Counted from the first letter of the stretch, positions 9,087 through 18,939 are shown. The stretch is 64,000 nucleotides of DNA from Chloroflexota bacterium (GCA_026707585.1 JAPOWQ010000041.1:91154-155153); one strand, 5' to 3'. The notes: generated by a model from the letters alone, not told the origin. Program-made: numbers and translations.

Positions 9087-10174
9087 AGAACTGGCGCATC
9101 GTCGTCACTCCCGGCGACGGTATTGGGCCGGAGGTGATGGCGGCCGGCGCCGAGGTGCTGGACCACACCGCCTCACGCTTCGGTGTTGGTGTCACGCAGT
9201 TGGAGCGCCCGCTCGGCGGCAACAGCATCGACCGCTTCGGCGAGCCCTGTACCGACGAGGTGTTTCAGGACGCCCTTGACGCGGACGCCGTGTTGCTCGC
9301 GGCGGTCGGAGGTCCGAAGTGGGAGGACCCGCACGCCGAGTTCACCCCGGAGGAAGGCGTGTTGCGGCTGCGCAAGGGTCTGGAACTCTACGCCAACGTT
9401 CGACCCATTCGGGTGTACGACGCGCTGGTCGACCAGTCGCCCCTTCGCCCCGAGGTGGTTCGCGGGACCGACATGGTCATCCTGCGCGAGCTCATCGGTG
9501 GGCTGTACTTCGGCCAGCCCAAGGAGATGCGCTTTATCGGCGGCGAGCGCGGCGCCGTGGACACCCTGGCCTATCGCGAGAGCGAAGTCCGCCGCATCGT
9601 CGAGCGCGCCTTCGAATGGGCGGCCGGCCGGCGACGCAAGGTGCTGTCGGTGGACAAGTTCAACGTACTGGTTACCGGACGCTTCTGGCGCGAGATTGCC
9701 AACGACGTGGCGGCTCAGCACCCGGACATCGAGTACGACACCATGCTGGCCGACGCCTTCGCCGCGGCCCTGGTGCGCCAGCCGACCGAATACGACGTCA
9801 TCGTGACCGAAAACACCTTCGGAGACCTGCTCAGCGATGAGGCCGGCGTCTTCACCGGCTCGCTCGGCATGCTGCCTTCGGCCAGCCTTGGCGACGAAGG
9901 TCGCGCGCTCTACGAACCGGTGCACGGCAGCGCGCCGGACATCGCGGGCCAGGGCATTGCCAACCCGTTGGGTACAATCCTCAGCGTGGCGATGCTGTTT
10001 CGCCACACGTTCGACCAGCCGCAGGCGGCCGCGGCAATCGAGTCGGCCGTCGAACACACGCTCAACGACGGGTTCCGAACGCCCGATATCGGCGAGGAGG
10101 GTGCGCGCCTCGTGGACACAACGTCCATGACCGCGGCGGTCATTGCCCGCATCGAGGGCCCCGCCGCCGGCTGA
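9083..10174 (+). CDS. leuB: 3-isopropylmalate dehydrogenase
   Basis: A 363-residue NAD-dependent beta-decarboxylating dehydrogenase. It shows the N-terminal TPGDGIGPEVM, the substrate arginine region KGLELYANVRP with RELIGGLYFG, the metal/substrate segment ENTFGDLLSDEAGVFTGSLGMLPSA, and the NAD-binding EPVHGSAPDIAGQGIANPLGT. The GTG at 9083 is chosen as the start because it overlaps the leuD stop and leaves the expected N-terminus; an in-frame ATG at 8993 would add 30 unrelated residues inside leuD. It makes 2-oxoisocaproate and probably also 2-oxobutyrate from 3-methylmalate in the citramalate route. Confidence 0.95.
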   Translation: MKNWRIVVTPGDGIGPEVMAAGAEVLDHTASRFGVGVTQLERPLGGNSIDRFGEPCTDEVFQDALDADAVLLAAVGGPKWEDPHAEFTPEEGVLRLRKGLELYANVRPIRVYDALVDQSPLRPEVVRGTDMVILRELIGGLYFGQPKEMRFIGGERGAVDTLAYRESEVRRIVERAFEWAAGRRRKVLSVDKFNVLVTGRFWREIANDVAAQHPDIEYDTMLADAFAAALVRQPTEYDVIVTENTFGDLLSDEAGVFTGSLGMLPSASLGDEGRALYEPVHGSAPDIAGQGIANPLGTILSVAMLFRHTFDQPQAAAAIESAVEHTLNDGFRTPDIGEEGARLVDTTSMTAAVIARIEGPAAG

Positions 10175-10259
10175 CAGCCATTTTCATCGTCTCGCGGGAG
10201 GCCGGCGAGCCGACCCGCGCGTAACCGAACCAGTTCCCGCAGACACCTGGCCGATTCCC

Positions 10260-11828
10260 ATGCAACTTTCGCTGTACGACACGACCCTGCGCGACGGCGC
10301 GCAGACCGAAGGCATCTCGTTCTCGACCGAGGACAAGCTGCGCATCGCCCAGCGGCTGGACGCCTATGGCGTCCACTACATCGAGGGTGGATTCCCGGGA
10401 TCCAACCCCAGGGACCGCGAGTTCTTCCGTCGCGCCGCCGAAATCCCCTGGCGCCAGGCCCGCATCACCGCCTTCGGCGCCACGCGCTACAAGGACCGCG
10501 ACGTGGCCGACGATCCCACCGTGGCTGCGCTCCTGGCCTGCGAGACCCCCGCCGTCACCATCGTGGCCAAGTTCTCGCGCTTCCAGGTTGAGACGGTGCT
10601 GGAAACCAGTACCGACGAGAACCTGGCCATGATCCGCGATACGGTCGCCCACCTGAAGGCTGCCGGGCGCGAGGTAATCGTCGACGCCGAGCACTTCTAC
10701 GACGGTTTCAAACAGGATCCGATCTACTCGCACGCCTGCGTGGAGGCCGCTGCCGGGGCGGGTGCCGACTGGATCATCTGCTGCGACACCAACGGCGGAG
10801 CCCTGCCGGCCGAGGTCAGTGAAGCGACGCGAGCGGCCCGCGCCTGGACGACCGTCCCCATCGGCGTCCACATGCACAACGACGCCGACCTGGCCGCCGC
10901 CAATACGCTCGCCGGCGTGGCGGCGGGCGCCCTTCAGATTCAGGGCACCGTCAACGGCTTCGGCGAGCGCTGCGGCAATGCCAACCTCACCACCCTCATT
11001 CCCACCCTGCAACTCAAGCTCGGCCACCAGTGCGTGACGGAAGAGCAACTCCGGCAAACCACCGAGCTTTCCCGCTACGTCGGCGAACTGGCCAACACCC
11101 CGCCCAGCGCCTTCATGCCCTATGTCGGCCTCAGCGCCTTCGCCCACAAGGCCGGCTACCACGGCAGCGGTATGCGCAAGCACGCCCAGGCCTACCAGCA
11201 CATCGACCCGGCCACCGTTGGCAACGAGCGCCGCATCCTCATTTCCGAACTGGCCGGCCGCAGCAACATCGCCGAACGGGCGCGCGGCCTGGGCTTGAGC
11301 ACCGACGACGCCGGCGTCAGCGAGGCGCTGGCCAAGGTCAAGGACCTCGAGGAGCGCGGCTACCAGTTCGAGGGCGCCGAGGCTTCCTTCGAGCTTCTCC
11401 TGCGCCGCCTGCGCGCCAATTACCGCTCGCCGTTCGAGTTCGTGGACTTCCTGGTGCTGGCCGAAACCCGCGGCGGCCGGGAGATGCTCTCCGAGGCCAT
11501 GGTCAAAATCCGCGTCGGCGAAGAGATGTTCCACACCGCCGCCGAAGGCAACGGCCCCGTCAGCGCACTGGACCACGCCGCCCGCAAGGCCCTGGAACGC
11601 TTCTTTCCGGCGCTGCAGGAAGTGCACCTGGTCGACTACAAGGTCCGCATCCTCGACTCCGCCTCGGCCACCGACGCCAGCGTGCGCGTGCTCATCCAGT
11701 CCACCGACGGCTCGCGCGAATGGGGCACCGTGGGCAGCTCCACCAACATCATCGAAGCCTCCTGGCTGGCCCTGAAGGACAGCTACGAGTACGCCCTGCT
11801 GGAGAACGGCACAGGCGATTCGGCCTAG
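10260..11828 (+). CDS. cimA: (R)-citramalate synthase
   Basis: A 522-residue LeuA homologue with YDTTLRDGAQTEGISFSTEDKL at residues 6-27, VHMHNDADLAAANT as the metal motif, GTVNGFGERCGNANL, and a C-terminal regulatory domain. The TEGISFS variant and the rest of the pattern match citramalate synthase (pyruvate plus acetyl-CoA) rather than a second isopropylmalate synthase, and a true leuA is in the same operon. It starts the threonine-independent pathway to isoleucine, which shares LeuCD and LeuB. The ATG at 10260 fits the family; the frame stays open 39 codons upstream without similarity. This is the last gene of the apparent operon. Confidence 0.9.
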   Translation: MQLSLYDTTLRDGAQTEGISFSTEDKLRIAQRLDAYGVHYIEGGFPGSNPRDREFFRRAAEIPWRQARITAFGATRYKDRDVADDPTVAALLACETPAVTIVAKFSRFQVETVLETSTDENLAMIRDTVAHLKAAGREVIVDAEHFYDGFKQDPIYSHACVEAAAGAGADWIICCDTNGGALPAEVSEATRAARAWTTVPIGVHMHNDADLAAANTLAGVAAGALQIQGTVNGFGERCGNANLTTLIPTLQLKLGHQCVTEEQLRQTTELSRYVGELANTPPSAFMPYVGLSAFAHKAGYHGSGMRKHAQAYQHIDPATVGNERRILISELAGRSNIAERARGLGLSTDDAGVSEALAKVKDLEERGYQFEGAEASFELLLRRLRANYRSPFEFVDFLVLAETRGGREMLSEAMVKIRVGEEMFHTAAEGNGPVSALDHAARKALERFFPALQEVHLVDYKVRILDSASATDASVRVLIQSTDGSREWGTVGSSTNIIEASWLALKDSYEYALLENGTGDSA

Positions 11829-11863
11829 CGCGCTTCCGCTTCTTTAGTCCGACCTGGCCGCCG

Positions 11864-12976
11864 TTAGGCCAGCCGGATCAACTCCGTTGTCACCTGCGTA
11901 ATCGCCCGCAGCTGATCATGCGGCATGTACTCGCGCACCGAGTGCACGTCGATGTACCCCATGCCCAGGCAGACCGAGGTGATGCCCTTCTCGTTGAACT
12001 CGTGCGCGTCGCTGCCGCCGCCCGTGCTCACGTGTTGCGGCTCGATTCCGGCGGCTGCAATCGCGGCGTCCGCCAGTTCCACCGCTGGAATTCCTTCGTC
12101 CAGCTGGTACGCCGTGTAAAACGTGTGCGTCTCGATATCCACCTCGCCGCCGAAGTCCGCCGCCGCCTGCTCCGCCGCGCCCACGATGTCCGCCACCTGC
12201 AGCTCCAGCCGTTCCTCGGAGAGGCTGCGCGTCTCCACCGTCACCTCGGCCTCCGGCGCCACGATGTTGTACGCCTCGCCGCCGGAGATGATTCCCACGT
12301 TGGCCGTGGTGATCTCATCCACCCGGCCCAGTGGCATCCGATCGATCGCCCGCGCCGCCATCCCGATCGCGCTCACGCCCAACTCCGGCTCCACCCCGGC
12401 GTGCGCCGCCTTGCCTCGAAACGTGAAGTTGAAGCGCCGCTGCCCCGGCGCCCGCATCACCACGTTGCCCACCGGCCCGCCCGCGTCCAGCACGTAACAG
12501 CGACGCCCAACCACGTCATTCGCGTCAAACGCCTTCGAACCGATGTGACCGACGTCTTCGCCCGTGGTGAACAGCAGTTCCACCGGCCCATGCGGCTCGC
12601 CCGACTCGTGGTAGGCCCGCACCGCTTCCATGATCGCGGCCACCCCCGCCTTGTCGTCCGCGCCCAGGACCGACGAGCCGTCCGAGTACACCCCGTCGTC
12701 CTTCACCACCGGCGTCATCTCCGGCGTCGGCCGCACCGTGTCCATGTGCGCGTTCAGGATGATCGGCTCGCCGTCCCTCCCCCGCGCCGGCCACTCGCCG
12801 ATCAGGTTCCCGTGCGGATCCGACCGCCACGCAATCCCCAGCCCCTCCATCCGCGGCTTGATAACCGCCACCACGCGCTCTTCGTCCCCGTAGTAGCTGT
12901 CGACGGAGAGGAGGGCGACGAAGGTGTCGAGGAGACGGTCAAAGTTGATTTTGATTGGCGGTGTGGCGGTGGTCAT
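11864..12976 (-). CDS. M20 family metallopeptidase (peptidase T-like)
   Basis: A 370-residue zinc peptidase or amidohydrolase of the M20 family. Metal ligands are visible in NAHMDTVRP, SSVLGADDKAG and TTGEDVGHIGS, and near the C-terminus in MGYIDVHSVREY. A lid/dimerisation domain runs from GQRRFNFTFRGKAAHAGVEP. The motif STGGGSDAHEFNEKGI resembles the tripeptidase T and PepT-like branch. There is no signal peptide, so it acts in the cytosol. Start ATG at 12976 is preferred: the open frame continues upstream 75 codons with low-complexity shadow sequence. It is convergent with cimA, 35 nt apart. Confidence 0.87.
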   Translation of the reverse strand: MTTATPPIKINFDRLLDTFVALLSVDSYYGDEERVVAVIKPRMEGLGIAWRSDPHGNLIGEWPARGRDGEPIILNAHMDTVRPTPEMTPVVKDDGVYSDGSSVLGADDKAGVAAIMEAVRAYHESGEPHGPVELLFTTGEDVGHIGSKAFDANDVVGRRCYVLDAGGPVGNVVMRAPGQRRFNFTFRGKAAHAGVEPELGVSAIGMAARAIDRMPLGRVDEITTANVGIISGGEAYNIVAPEAEVTVETRSLSEERLELQVADIVGAAEQAAADFGGEVDIETHTFYTAYQLDEGIPAVELADAAIAAAGIEPQHVSTGGGSDAHEFNEKGITSVCLGMGYIDVHSVREYMPHDQLRAITQVTTELIRLA

Positions 12977-13091
12977 CGTCGAGTTGGTCTCCGGGTACGC
13001 GAGTTGGGCGCATTGTGGCGCACTTGGGCCGAAGTTTGCGGAACAAGCGAAGCAATGATGCCGGCCCTTGCCGGTACGTCCGTGACGCCGT

Positions 13092-13877
13092 TCAAACTCG
13101 TGGCGCGACGTGCGCGCGGTGGGCGGCGTAGGTCCAGTCGGCATCGGCCTCAATCCAGCCGCTGACGTTGGGATGGCTGCTAAACGCATCGCGAAGAGCA
13201 TTGAGCTGTTCGGTCTCCGCCTTGTCAGTGGCGGTGAGTGCGGGCCAGAGGCAGGCGGTCGGAGGCGCGGATTTGCGGCCGGCGCGCGGGTCCAGGAGCA
13301 GGGTCAGCACGTGATCGATGGTCAGCGGGGTATCGAGAGCAGCGCCCAGGATCGCGGCGACGAGCTCTGACCGATGCACGTGCCGCTCGGCGAGGGGACG
13401 GCCGACGGCGGCAAGGCAGGCGACCGGGATGACCAGGGTTGCGCTGGGGGGCATGGCGGGTTCGTGACTGGCCGGCGCTTTGAGCAGGCGGCGGCGGGCG
13501 CCGTCGGCTTCCACCATCAGGACGTCGGCGCCTGACGATTCCAACAGTTCGGGCGCGAGATCAGGCGGGATGCCGTTGTAGCGCCGCGGCGTAGGCGCGG
13601 CGGTGACAACGGTAATGACGGGGTGCGCGTCCAGCGCTGGCGGCAGCTCGGCGCGCCAGCGGTCGGGCGGTGAGATCAGCAGCCGGGGCGCGCGGGCCAT
13701 CGAGGGCCGGTGGATGGTGGTGGACTTGGTTGTGACGACTCGCAGGCCGCGCTCCGCCAACGCGTTGGCCAGGGCGAACATGGTTGTGGTTTTGCCGCCA
13801 GCGCCCACGATGGCGACGATGTCGCCAGGCCCGGCGATTTCCGCCAGCGAGCAGTTGGAGGCGCCCTGCGAGGTCAC
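13092..13877 (-). CDS. yqeC: YqeC-like P-loop protein (selenium-dependent hydroxylase accessory family)
   Basis: A 261-residue protein with an N-terminal nucleotide-binding loop [13 protein letters not shown] (residues 25-37), then [12 protein letters not shown], and [21 protein letters not shown] near the middle. This combination is typical of the YqeC family, found next to genes for selenium-dependent molybdenum hydroxylases and thought to help maturation of their labile selenium cofactor; the biochemical role is not settled. No molybdenum hydroxylase or other sel gene is next to it here. Its presence is worth noting because a likely selenocysteine protein is encoded 15 kb away. Confidence 0.75.
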   Translation of the reverse strand: MTSQGASNCSLAEIAGPGDIVAIVGAGGKTTTMFALANALAERGLRVVTTKSTTIHRPSMARAPRLLISPPDRWRAELPPALDAHPVITVVTAAPTPRRYNGIPPDLAPELLESSGADVLMVEADGARRRLLKAPASHEPAMPPSATLVIPVACLAAVGRPLAERHVHRSELVAAILGAALDTPLTIDHVLTLLLDPRAGRKSAPPTACLWPALTATDKAETEQLNALRDAFSSHPNVSGWIEADADWTYAAHRAHVAPRV

Positions 13878-13945
13878 GAGCCCGATCTCATCAGTATGCT
13901 CCCGGCGTCACGCCGAGCACCGGGCGACTGTTGTACAAGCGCCGC

Positions 13946-13951
13946 GCGTAC
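13946..13951 (+). promoter_or_regulatory. Possible -10 element upstream of gmd
   Basis: A TACACT hexamer lies near 13946-13951, about 35 nt before the gmd start. Only the -10-like hexamer is recognisable; no good -35 is seen. Similar hexamers precede several other genes in the window. Confidence 0.25.
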
Positions 13952-13985
13952 ACTGCGGGCGGGTTTCCATGAACAGGGGTTGTGC

Positions 13986-14987
13986 ATGCCCTGCGCGTTG
14001 ATTACGGGCATTACCGGCCAGGATGGCTCATATCTAGCGGAGTTCCTGCTGGAGAAGGGATACAGAGTCGTCGGCGTCGTCCGTCGCACAAGTACCGAGA
14101 ACAACGGTCGAATCCAGCATCTGCAGGACGAACTGGTGCTCGAACCGGGCGATCTGCACGATCAGTACTCGCTGATCGAGATCATGCAACGGCACCGGCC
14201 GGACGAGGTGTACAACCTGGCGGCCCAGTCGTTCGTGGCCGCCTCGTGGCGGCAGCCCGTGCTCACCGGCGAGGTCTCGGCGCTGGGCGCGACCCGGGTG
14301 CTGGAAGCCATTCGTGCGGTGGATCCGACGATCAAGTTTTACCAGGCCTCAAGCAGCGAGATGTTCGGCCAGGTGCAGGAATGGCCGCAGAGCGAATCCA
14401 CGCCGTTCTACCCGCGCAGCCCCTATGGGGTGGCCAAGCTCTACGCTCACTGGATTACGGTCAACTATCGGGAAAGCTACGGGATGTTCGCCTGCTCGGG
14501 CATTTGCTTCAACCACGAGTCCCCGCGGCGCGGGCTTGAGTTCGTAACACGGAAACTCAGCTATTCGGCGGCGCGGGTGTATCACGAGGTGGTGCAGTCG
14601 GTGCCGTTTGGCGATTTGTCGACCCGCCGCGACTGGGGATACGCGCCGGACTTCGTGCGGGGCATGTGGTTGATGCTCCAGCAGGACGAGCCGCGCGACT
14701 ATGTGCTGGCCACAGGCGAGACCCACTCGGGCCACGAGTTTGCCGAGTTGGCGTTCGGTCACCTTGGATTGAACGCCCAGGACCACATCACCGTCAGCGA
14801 GGACCTGTTGCGGCCGGCGGAAGTGCATCGGCTGATCGGTGATCCCTCGGCGATCCGCCGGGACCTGGGCTGGCAACCGTCAGTCACGTTCGAGGAACTG
14901 GTCCGCATCATGGTGGACGCCGACATGGACCTCGTGGCCAACGAGATCGCGCATGCGGAAATAGCCGCCAGCCGCAGCGCGGGTTAG
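13986..14987 (+). CDS. gmd: GDP-mannose 4,6-dehydratase
   Basis: A 333-residue extended short-chain dehydrogenase that makes GDP-4-keto-6-deoxymannose. It has the NADP-binding motif [19 protein letters not shown] with RRTSTENN at the 2'-phosphate loop, catalytic SSSEMFG and [10 protein letters not shown] (YxxxK), and [20 protein letters not shown], diagnostic of Gmd. ATG 13986 is 6 nt after an AGGGG; the frame upstream is open but unlike the family. It begins a four-gene unit with an epimerase/reductase, a phosphohexomutase and a cupin, which together point to GDP-6-deoxyhexose synthesis for cell-surface glycans. Confidence 0.93.
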   Translation: MPCALITGITGQDGSYLAEFLLEKGYRVVGVVRRTSTENNGRIQHLQDELVLEPGDLHDQYSLIEIMQRHRPDEVYNLAAQSFVAASWRQPVLTGEVSALGATRVLEAIRAVDPTIKFYQASSSEMFGQVQEWPQSESTPFYPRSPYGVAKLYAHWITVNYRESYGMFACSGICFNHESPRRGLEFVTRKLSYSAARVYHEVVQSVPFGDLSTRRDWGYAPDFVRGMWLMLQQDEPRDYVLATGETHSGHEFAELAFGHLGLNAQDHITVSEDLLRPAEVHRLIGDPSAIRRDLGWQPSVTFEELVRIMVDADMDLVANEIAHAEIAASRSAG

Positions 14988-15001
14988 GTCCGGCGCGAAG
15001 G

Positions 15002-15940
15002 GTGACGGGTTTGGTCCTCGTTACCGGAGCGACCGGCTTCATAGGTTCGTACGCGGTGGCGGCATTTCAAGACGCCGGACGCGAAGTGGTAGGGACCTCG
15101 TTCTGCGGTGACGTCGAACGAGGCCTCGTGGCGCTCGATCTGCGAAATGCAGGGCAGGTTGAGAGCGCGGTGGCGCGCATTCGTCCGTCTGTTGTCGTGC
15201 ATCTGGCGGCCATGGCCAATCCGGGCGCAGCGCAGGCGGATCCGGCGCGGGCGTACGACGTGAACGTGCTTGGGCAGCTGCGACTGATCCAGGCGCTGCT
15301 GCGGCACGCGCCCGAGGCTCGCCTCGTGGCCATGAGCAGCGCCGAAATCTACGGCCGGATTGAGACTGGCGAGCTCGTCGACGAGGAAGCGCCGTTGCGG
15401 CCGGCCTCCGTGTATGCGGCCACCAAGGCGGCGGCGGATCTGCAGGCGCTGCAATACCATCTGTCCGATGGATTGGACGTGGTGAGGTTGCGCTTGTTCG
15501 GAAGTGTGGGGCCGGGACGTTCGGCCGACTATTTTCCGGGCCGCCAGGTGCATGCCGTGGCGGCCATTCTGGACGGACGGGCCGAGCCGGTTGTGCCGAC
15601 CTTCAGCCTGGCGGGGGCCCGCGACTACGTGGACGTGCGCGATGTCGCGCAAGCCATCGTGGCGGCGGCCGAGCGGGGACGAACCGGCGCCGTCTATAAC
15701 GTGGCGACGGGACGCGCCTGGCCGCTTCGACAGATCGTGGAGCGCTTGATTGCGATCGGCGGCATCCACGCCGAGATCCACGAAGAGCGCCAATTGCCGC
15801 CCGGACGCCAAGGCGCCGTTGTGGCCGGCGACGCCACCCGGCTGCGAACCGACATTGGCTGGCAACCGCGAATCACCATGGACCAATCTCTGCGCGACGC
15901 ATTGGCCCACGCTCGCCAAGCAGCGGCGGCGGAGGCCTAG
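15002..15940 (+). CDS. NAD-dependent epimerase/reductase, probable GDP-4-keto-6-deoxymannose reductase
   Basis: A 312-residue extended SDR with VTGATGFIGSYAV at the N-terminus, MSSAEIYGRIETGE and VYAATKAAADLQ (YxxxK) at the active site, and a late DYVDVRDVAQAI. It is encoded 14 nt after gmd, so the simplest role is reduction of the Gmd product to GDP-rhamnose (Rmd-like) or epimerisation/reduction towards GDP-fucose (Fcl-like). The length and single-substrate fold favour Rmd, but sequence alone does not decide this. The start is GTG at 15002. Confidence 0.8.
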   Translation: MTGLVLVTGATGFIGSYAVAAFQDAGREVVGTSFCGDVERGLVALDLRNAGQVESAVARIRPSVVVHLAAMANPGAAQADPARAYDVNVLGQLRLIQALLRHAPEARLVAMSSAEIYGRIETGELVDEEAPLRPASVYAATKAAADLQALQYHLSDGLDVVRLRLFGSVGPGRSADYFPGRQVHAVAAILDGRAEPVVPTFSLAGARDYVDVRDVAQAIVAAAERGRTGAVYNVATGRAWPLRQIVERLIAIGGIHAEIHEERQLPPGRQGAVVAGDATRLRTDIGWQPRITMDQSLRDALAHARQAAAAEA

Positions 15941-15941
15941 G

Positions 15942-17396
15942 ATGCCGGCTCCGACCGAAACACCCATCAAGTTCGGTACTGACGGCTGGCGCGCTGTGAT
16001 CGGCGGCGACTACACATTCCGCAACGTCGGCCGCGTAGCGCAGGGGTTTGCCACGTTCGTGCGCCGCAACTGGCGCTGGGAAAACGGGATCGTGGTCGGC
16101 TATGACCGCCGCTTCGGTTCCGAGCGCTTTGCTCCGCACGTGGCGTCCGTGCTGGCCGGGAACAGTATTCCCGTGCATCTTGTCGACGCACCATGCCCGA
16201 CGCCGGTGGCGGCGTTCAGTACCGCCGACCTGCGAGCGGCCGGTGCGGTGATGATTACCGCCAGCCACAATCCGCCGGCGGACAACGGGTTCAAGGTCCG
16301 CACGGCCACGGGGGCGGCCGTGGACCCGGATGCCCTGGCCCAGATCGAGGAAGCCGTGGCGGCCGTCGACGGCGATGCCGTCGGCTACCTGGACTCGGCC
16401 ACGGCCGAGCGGGCCGGCCTGCTGCGCGAGTTCAGTCCGGATTCCGCTTATCTCGACCACGTGGCCAACCTGGTGGACCTGCACGCCCTGCGCGCCCGCG
16501 ACATGCGTGTGGTGGTGGACGCCATGTACGGCTCGGCTGCCGGCTGGCTGCCTCGCATCCTGGCGGGCGGTCGCCTCGACGTCACCGAAATCCACAGCGA
16601 GTGGAATCCACGCTTCCCCGGTCTTGCTCGCCCCGAACCAATCCCCCCGCAGACGGACCAAGCCGCCTCCGCGGTTTGCGACACGTCGGCCGCGGTGGGC
16701 ATCGTGACCGACGGCGACGGCGACCGGCTGGGCGTCGTGGACGAACACGGCGAATTCGTTGATCAACTGCGCACGATCGGCCTGCTGGCCTACTACTTCC
16801 TGGAGCACACAGGATCGCGGCAGCCGCTGGTGAAGACGCTGACGACTTCGTCGATGCTGGAGCGCCTGGGCCAGCAATACGACGTACACGTCGAGGAAGT
16901 CGGCGTCGGCATGAAATTCGTTGCGCCGGCAATGCGCGAGTTCAACGCCGTGATGGGCGGCGAAGAGAGCGGCGGGTACGTGTTCCAGCCGCACATGCCG
17001 GAGCGGGACGGCGTCGTGGCCGGGCTCTATTTCCTGGACCTGATGGCGCGCGAAGGCAAGACACCGGCCGAATTGGTGGCGCTGCTATTTGAAAAGCTGG
17101 GACGCGAATATCACTACGCCCGGCACGACCTGGAGTTCCCCGCCGAGGCCCGAGCGGAAATCGAGGCCCGGGTGCAGGCGTGGCTGCCGGACGCCATTGA
17201 CGGATCGCGCGTCTTGCGGCGCAACGAGATGGACGGCTTCAAGTACTGCCTGGCGGATGAGAGCTGGCTACTGATTCGCTTCTCAGGCACCGAGCCATTG
17301 CTGCGGATCTACACGGAAACCACGTCGCCGGAGCGCGTGGCCACGCTGCTGGATATTGGCGCGCGCGCCGCCGGAGTCGAAGTCCCCGACGCATGA
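15942..17396 (+). CDS. Phosphoglucomutase/phosphomannomutase family protein
   Basis: A 484-residue alpha-D-phosphohexomutase. The four family loops are seen in order: the phosphoserine loop TASHNPPADNG near residue 107, the metal loop TDGDGDRLG near 257, the sugar loop GGEESGGY near 344, and the phosphate loop RFSGTEPLLRIY near 446. The N-terminus IKFGTDGWRAVIGGDYTF is standard for bacterial phosphoglucomutase/phosphomannomutase. In this operon it most likely makes mannose-1-phosphate for GDP-mannose. GDP-mannose pyrophosphorylase itself is not in the window. The ATG at 15942 follows the previous stop by one base and is preceded by a GGAGG. Confidence 0.9.
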   Translation: MPAPTETPIKFGTDGWRAVIGGDYTFRNVGRVAQGFATFVRRNWRWENGIVVGYDRRFGSERFAPHVASVLAGNSIPVHLVDAPCPTPVAAFSTADLRAAGAVMITASHNPPADNGFKVRTATGAAVDPDALAQIEEAVAAVDGDAVGYLDSATAERAGLLREFSPDSAYLDHVANLVDLHALRARDMRVVVDAMYGSAAGWLPRILAGGRLDVTEIHSEWNPRFPGLARPEPIPPQTDQAASAVCDTSAAVGIVTDGDGDRLGVVDEHGEFVDQLRTIGLLAYYFLEHTGSRQPLVKTLTTSSMLERLGQQYDVHVEEVGVGMKFVAPAMREFNAVMGGEESGGYVFQPHMPERDGVVAGLYFLDLMAREGKTPAELVALLFEKLGREYHYARHDLEFPAEARAEIEARVQAWLPDAIDGSRVLRRNEMDGFKYCLADESWLLIRFSGTEPLLRIYTETTSPERVATLLDIGARAAGVEVPDA

Positions 17397-17767
17397 CCGA
17401 TCAGGCCGTGACCATCGTGAAAAAGCCCTGGGGCCGCGAGGTCATCTACGCGTCCACCGAGCTGTACATCGGCAAGATCATCGAGATCAACGCCGGCGCG
17501 CGGTTGAGCCTGCAGTACCACGAAGCCAAGGACGAGACGATCTACGTGCTTGACGGGCAGCTGCGGCTAGTGATCGGCGACTCGGCCGATGCGCTGGAAA
17601 CGCGCGACCTGGACGAGGGCGCCAGCGTGCGCGTGCAAACGGGCAAGGTGCACCGATACGAGGCGCCGCACGGGGACGTGCGCGTGCTGGAAGTCTCCAC
17701 ACCCCACCCTGACGACGTGGTGCGGCTGGTCGACGACTACGGGCGCGAGGGTACGTCGGCGCCCTGA
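17393..17767 (+). CDS. Cupin protein, mannose-6-phosphate isomerase type II-like
   Basis: A 124-residue single cupin. The N-terminal KKPWGREVIYA and the metal motif LSLQYHEAKDETIYVLDGQLRL match the C-terminal isomerase domain of ManC-type bifunctional enzymes, and a later VQTGKVHRYEAPHGDVRVLEVSTP completes the barrel. It probably interconverts fructose-6-phosphate and mannose-6-phosphate to feed the GDP-mannose branch, although stand-alone cupins of this sort are not all tested. The start overlaps the mutase stop by 4 nt (ATGA). It is convergent with the flippase gene, with 31 nt of overlap. Confidence 0.8.
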   Translation: MTDQAVTIVKKPWGREVIYASTELYIGKIIEINAGARLSLQYHEAKDETIYVLDGQLRLVIGDSADALETRDLDEGASVRVQTGKVHRYEAPHGDVRVLEVSTPHPDDVVRLVDDYGREGTSAP

Positions 17768-18939
17768 CGTTCGGCGCGGGCTGCCGCCGCGCGCCTGTGA
17801 TGGGCTAGTGCGATCGCCTCCGCCACAAGGTAGACGGCGGCAACGGCCGTGCCGACCAGCAGTACGGTGAGGACGGAGCGCGGCGAGTCGTGCGCGAAGG
17901 CGTAGCCGGCGACCGTTGCGACCAAGATGACGGCCAGACCGATCCAGACGCGCAGGTGTCCAGCGCCAATGTGCAGGCTGGCGGTTACCGCGGCGATGGC
18001 CAGAAGCGCGGCGGCCGCAACGTAGCGGGGAAGCAATTCGACGTAAGGCGGATAGCGGTCGCCGAAGATCAGGCCGTATACGCCTTCCGGCCAGACGAGG
18101 ATGATGAGCGCGCACGCGCCGGAAACCGTGGCCATCAGCAGGAGGCTCGCCAGGTAGGCGCGGATGACGCCCGCGCCGGCGGCAGCTCGCCAGACGACGA
18201 ACGGCAAGAGCACGATCCCAACCATCATGCCGCTCCAGAAGACGATGCGTCCGATTAGCGCGAGGGCCGCATAGGCGGCGGCTTCAGCCGGGCTGAAGTA
18301 GGCCTTCACGGCCAGCACATCCACATGCAGCAGGCCAGCCAGGGCAAAGAGGATCAGTGCGACACGAACATGATCCGAGATTCGCAGCGGCGACGATTCC
18401 TTCTCGGCGGGAACGTCAGGCTGATTCAAGACCCGTCGGGCACTCAGCCAGCCAAAGACGATGCCACCGAACGCGGACGCCGGGCTCGCCAGCAGGGCGC
18501 CGGTGGCCCCTCCGCCGGTCAGCACGGTGACGGCGCCAACGACCAGCCGCCCCAGCCCGTGCGCGGCCAGGGCGAAGCCGAGACCGACGAATTCACGCGC
18601 GCCCTGGGTTATGCCGCGCGCCACCGGCTCGAACGTCAGGGCGCCCGCGGCGACTCCGGCCACCACCACCGGCCATGGCGATGTCAGTTGCAGCGCGGAC
18701 TGAATGAGCGGCGACAGCGCCCCGATACCGAGCATCAGGATGAGGGAAACGAGGCCGGTGCGGCGGACGATCGTTCGCGTGTCGGCACGCAATTCGTTCA
18801 GGCGGCCCAGCGCGACAAGTTCGGCAGCGCGGCGCGCCACCAGCGTCTGCACGACCTGGGCCGGGGTTACCAGCAGGGACAGCGCGCCGAGCACCGCAAA
18901 GGCCTCAGCGTAGGCGCGCGGCTCAAGTCCGCGGGCCAT
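17737..18939 (-). CDS. Polysaccharide flippase-like membrane protein (start uncertain)
   Basis: A 400-residue polytopic membrane protein with about 11 hydrophobic segments, resembling Wzx/MurJ-type lipid-linked oligosaccharide exporters. Opposite the GDP-deoxyhexose genes, a role in moving surface glycan precursors is plausible. The first ATG (18939) cuts through the first membrane segment: the same frame runs upstream to 19080 and adds a polar N-terminus and the hydrophobic stretch LAPFLLLGSAATSAF. No ATG, GTG or TTG exists in that stretch. A CTG at 19080-19078, overlapping the upstream cupin stop as CTGA and right after AAGGA, is the best candidate start. The 3' end overlaps the convergent cupin gene. 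Confidence 0.7.
   Translation of the reverse strand: MARGLEPRAYAEAFAVLGALSLLVTPAQVVQTLVARRAAELVALGRLNELRADTRTIVRRTGLVSLILMLGIGALSPLIQSALQLTSPWPVVVAGVAAGALTFEPVARGITQGAREFVGLGFALAAHGLGRLVVGAVTVLTGGGATGALLASPASAFGGIVFGWLSARRVLNQPDVPAEKESSPLRISDHVRVALILFALAGLLHVDVLAVKAYFSPAEAAAYAALALIGRIVFWSGMMVGIVLLPFVVWRAAAGAGVIRAYLASLLLMATVSGACALIILVWPEGVYGLIFGDRYPPYVELLPRYVAAAALLAIAAVTASLHIGAGHLRVWIGLAVILVATVAGYAFAHDSPRSVLTVLLVGTAVAAVYLVAEAIALAHHRRAAAARAERQGADVPSRP

Noticed and set aside
11030..13165. 711-codon plus-strand frame across the cimA end and the M20 peptidase
   Set aside because: Arg/Pro-rich shadow that spans two convergent genes; no recognisable motif.
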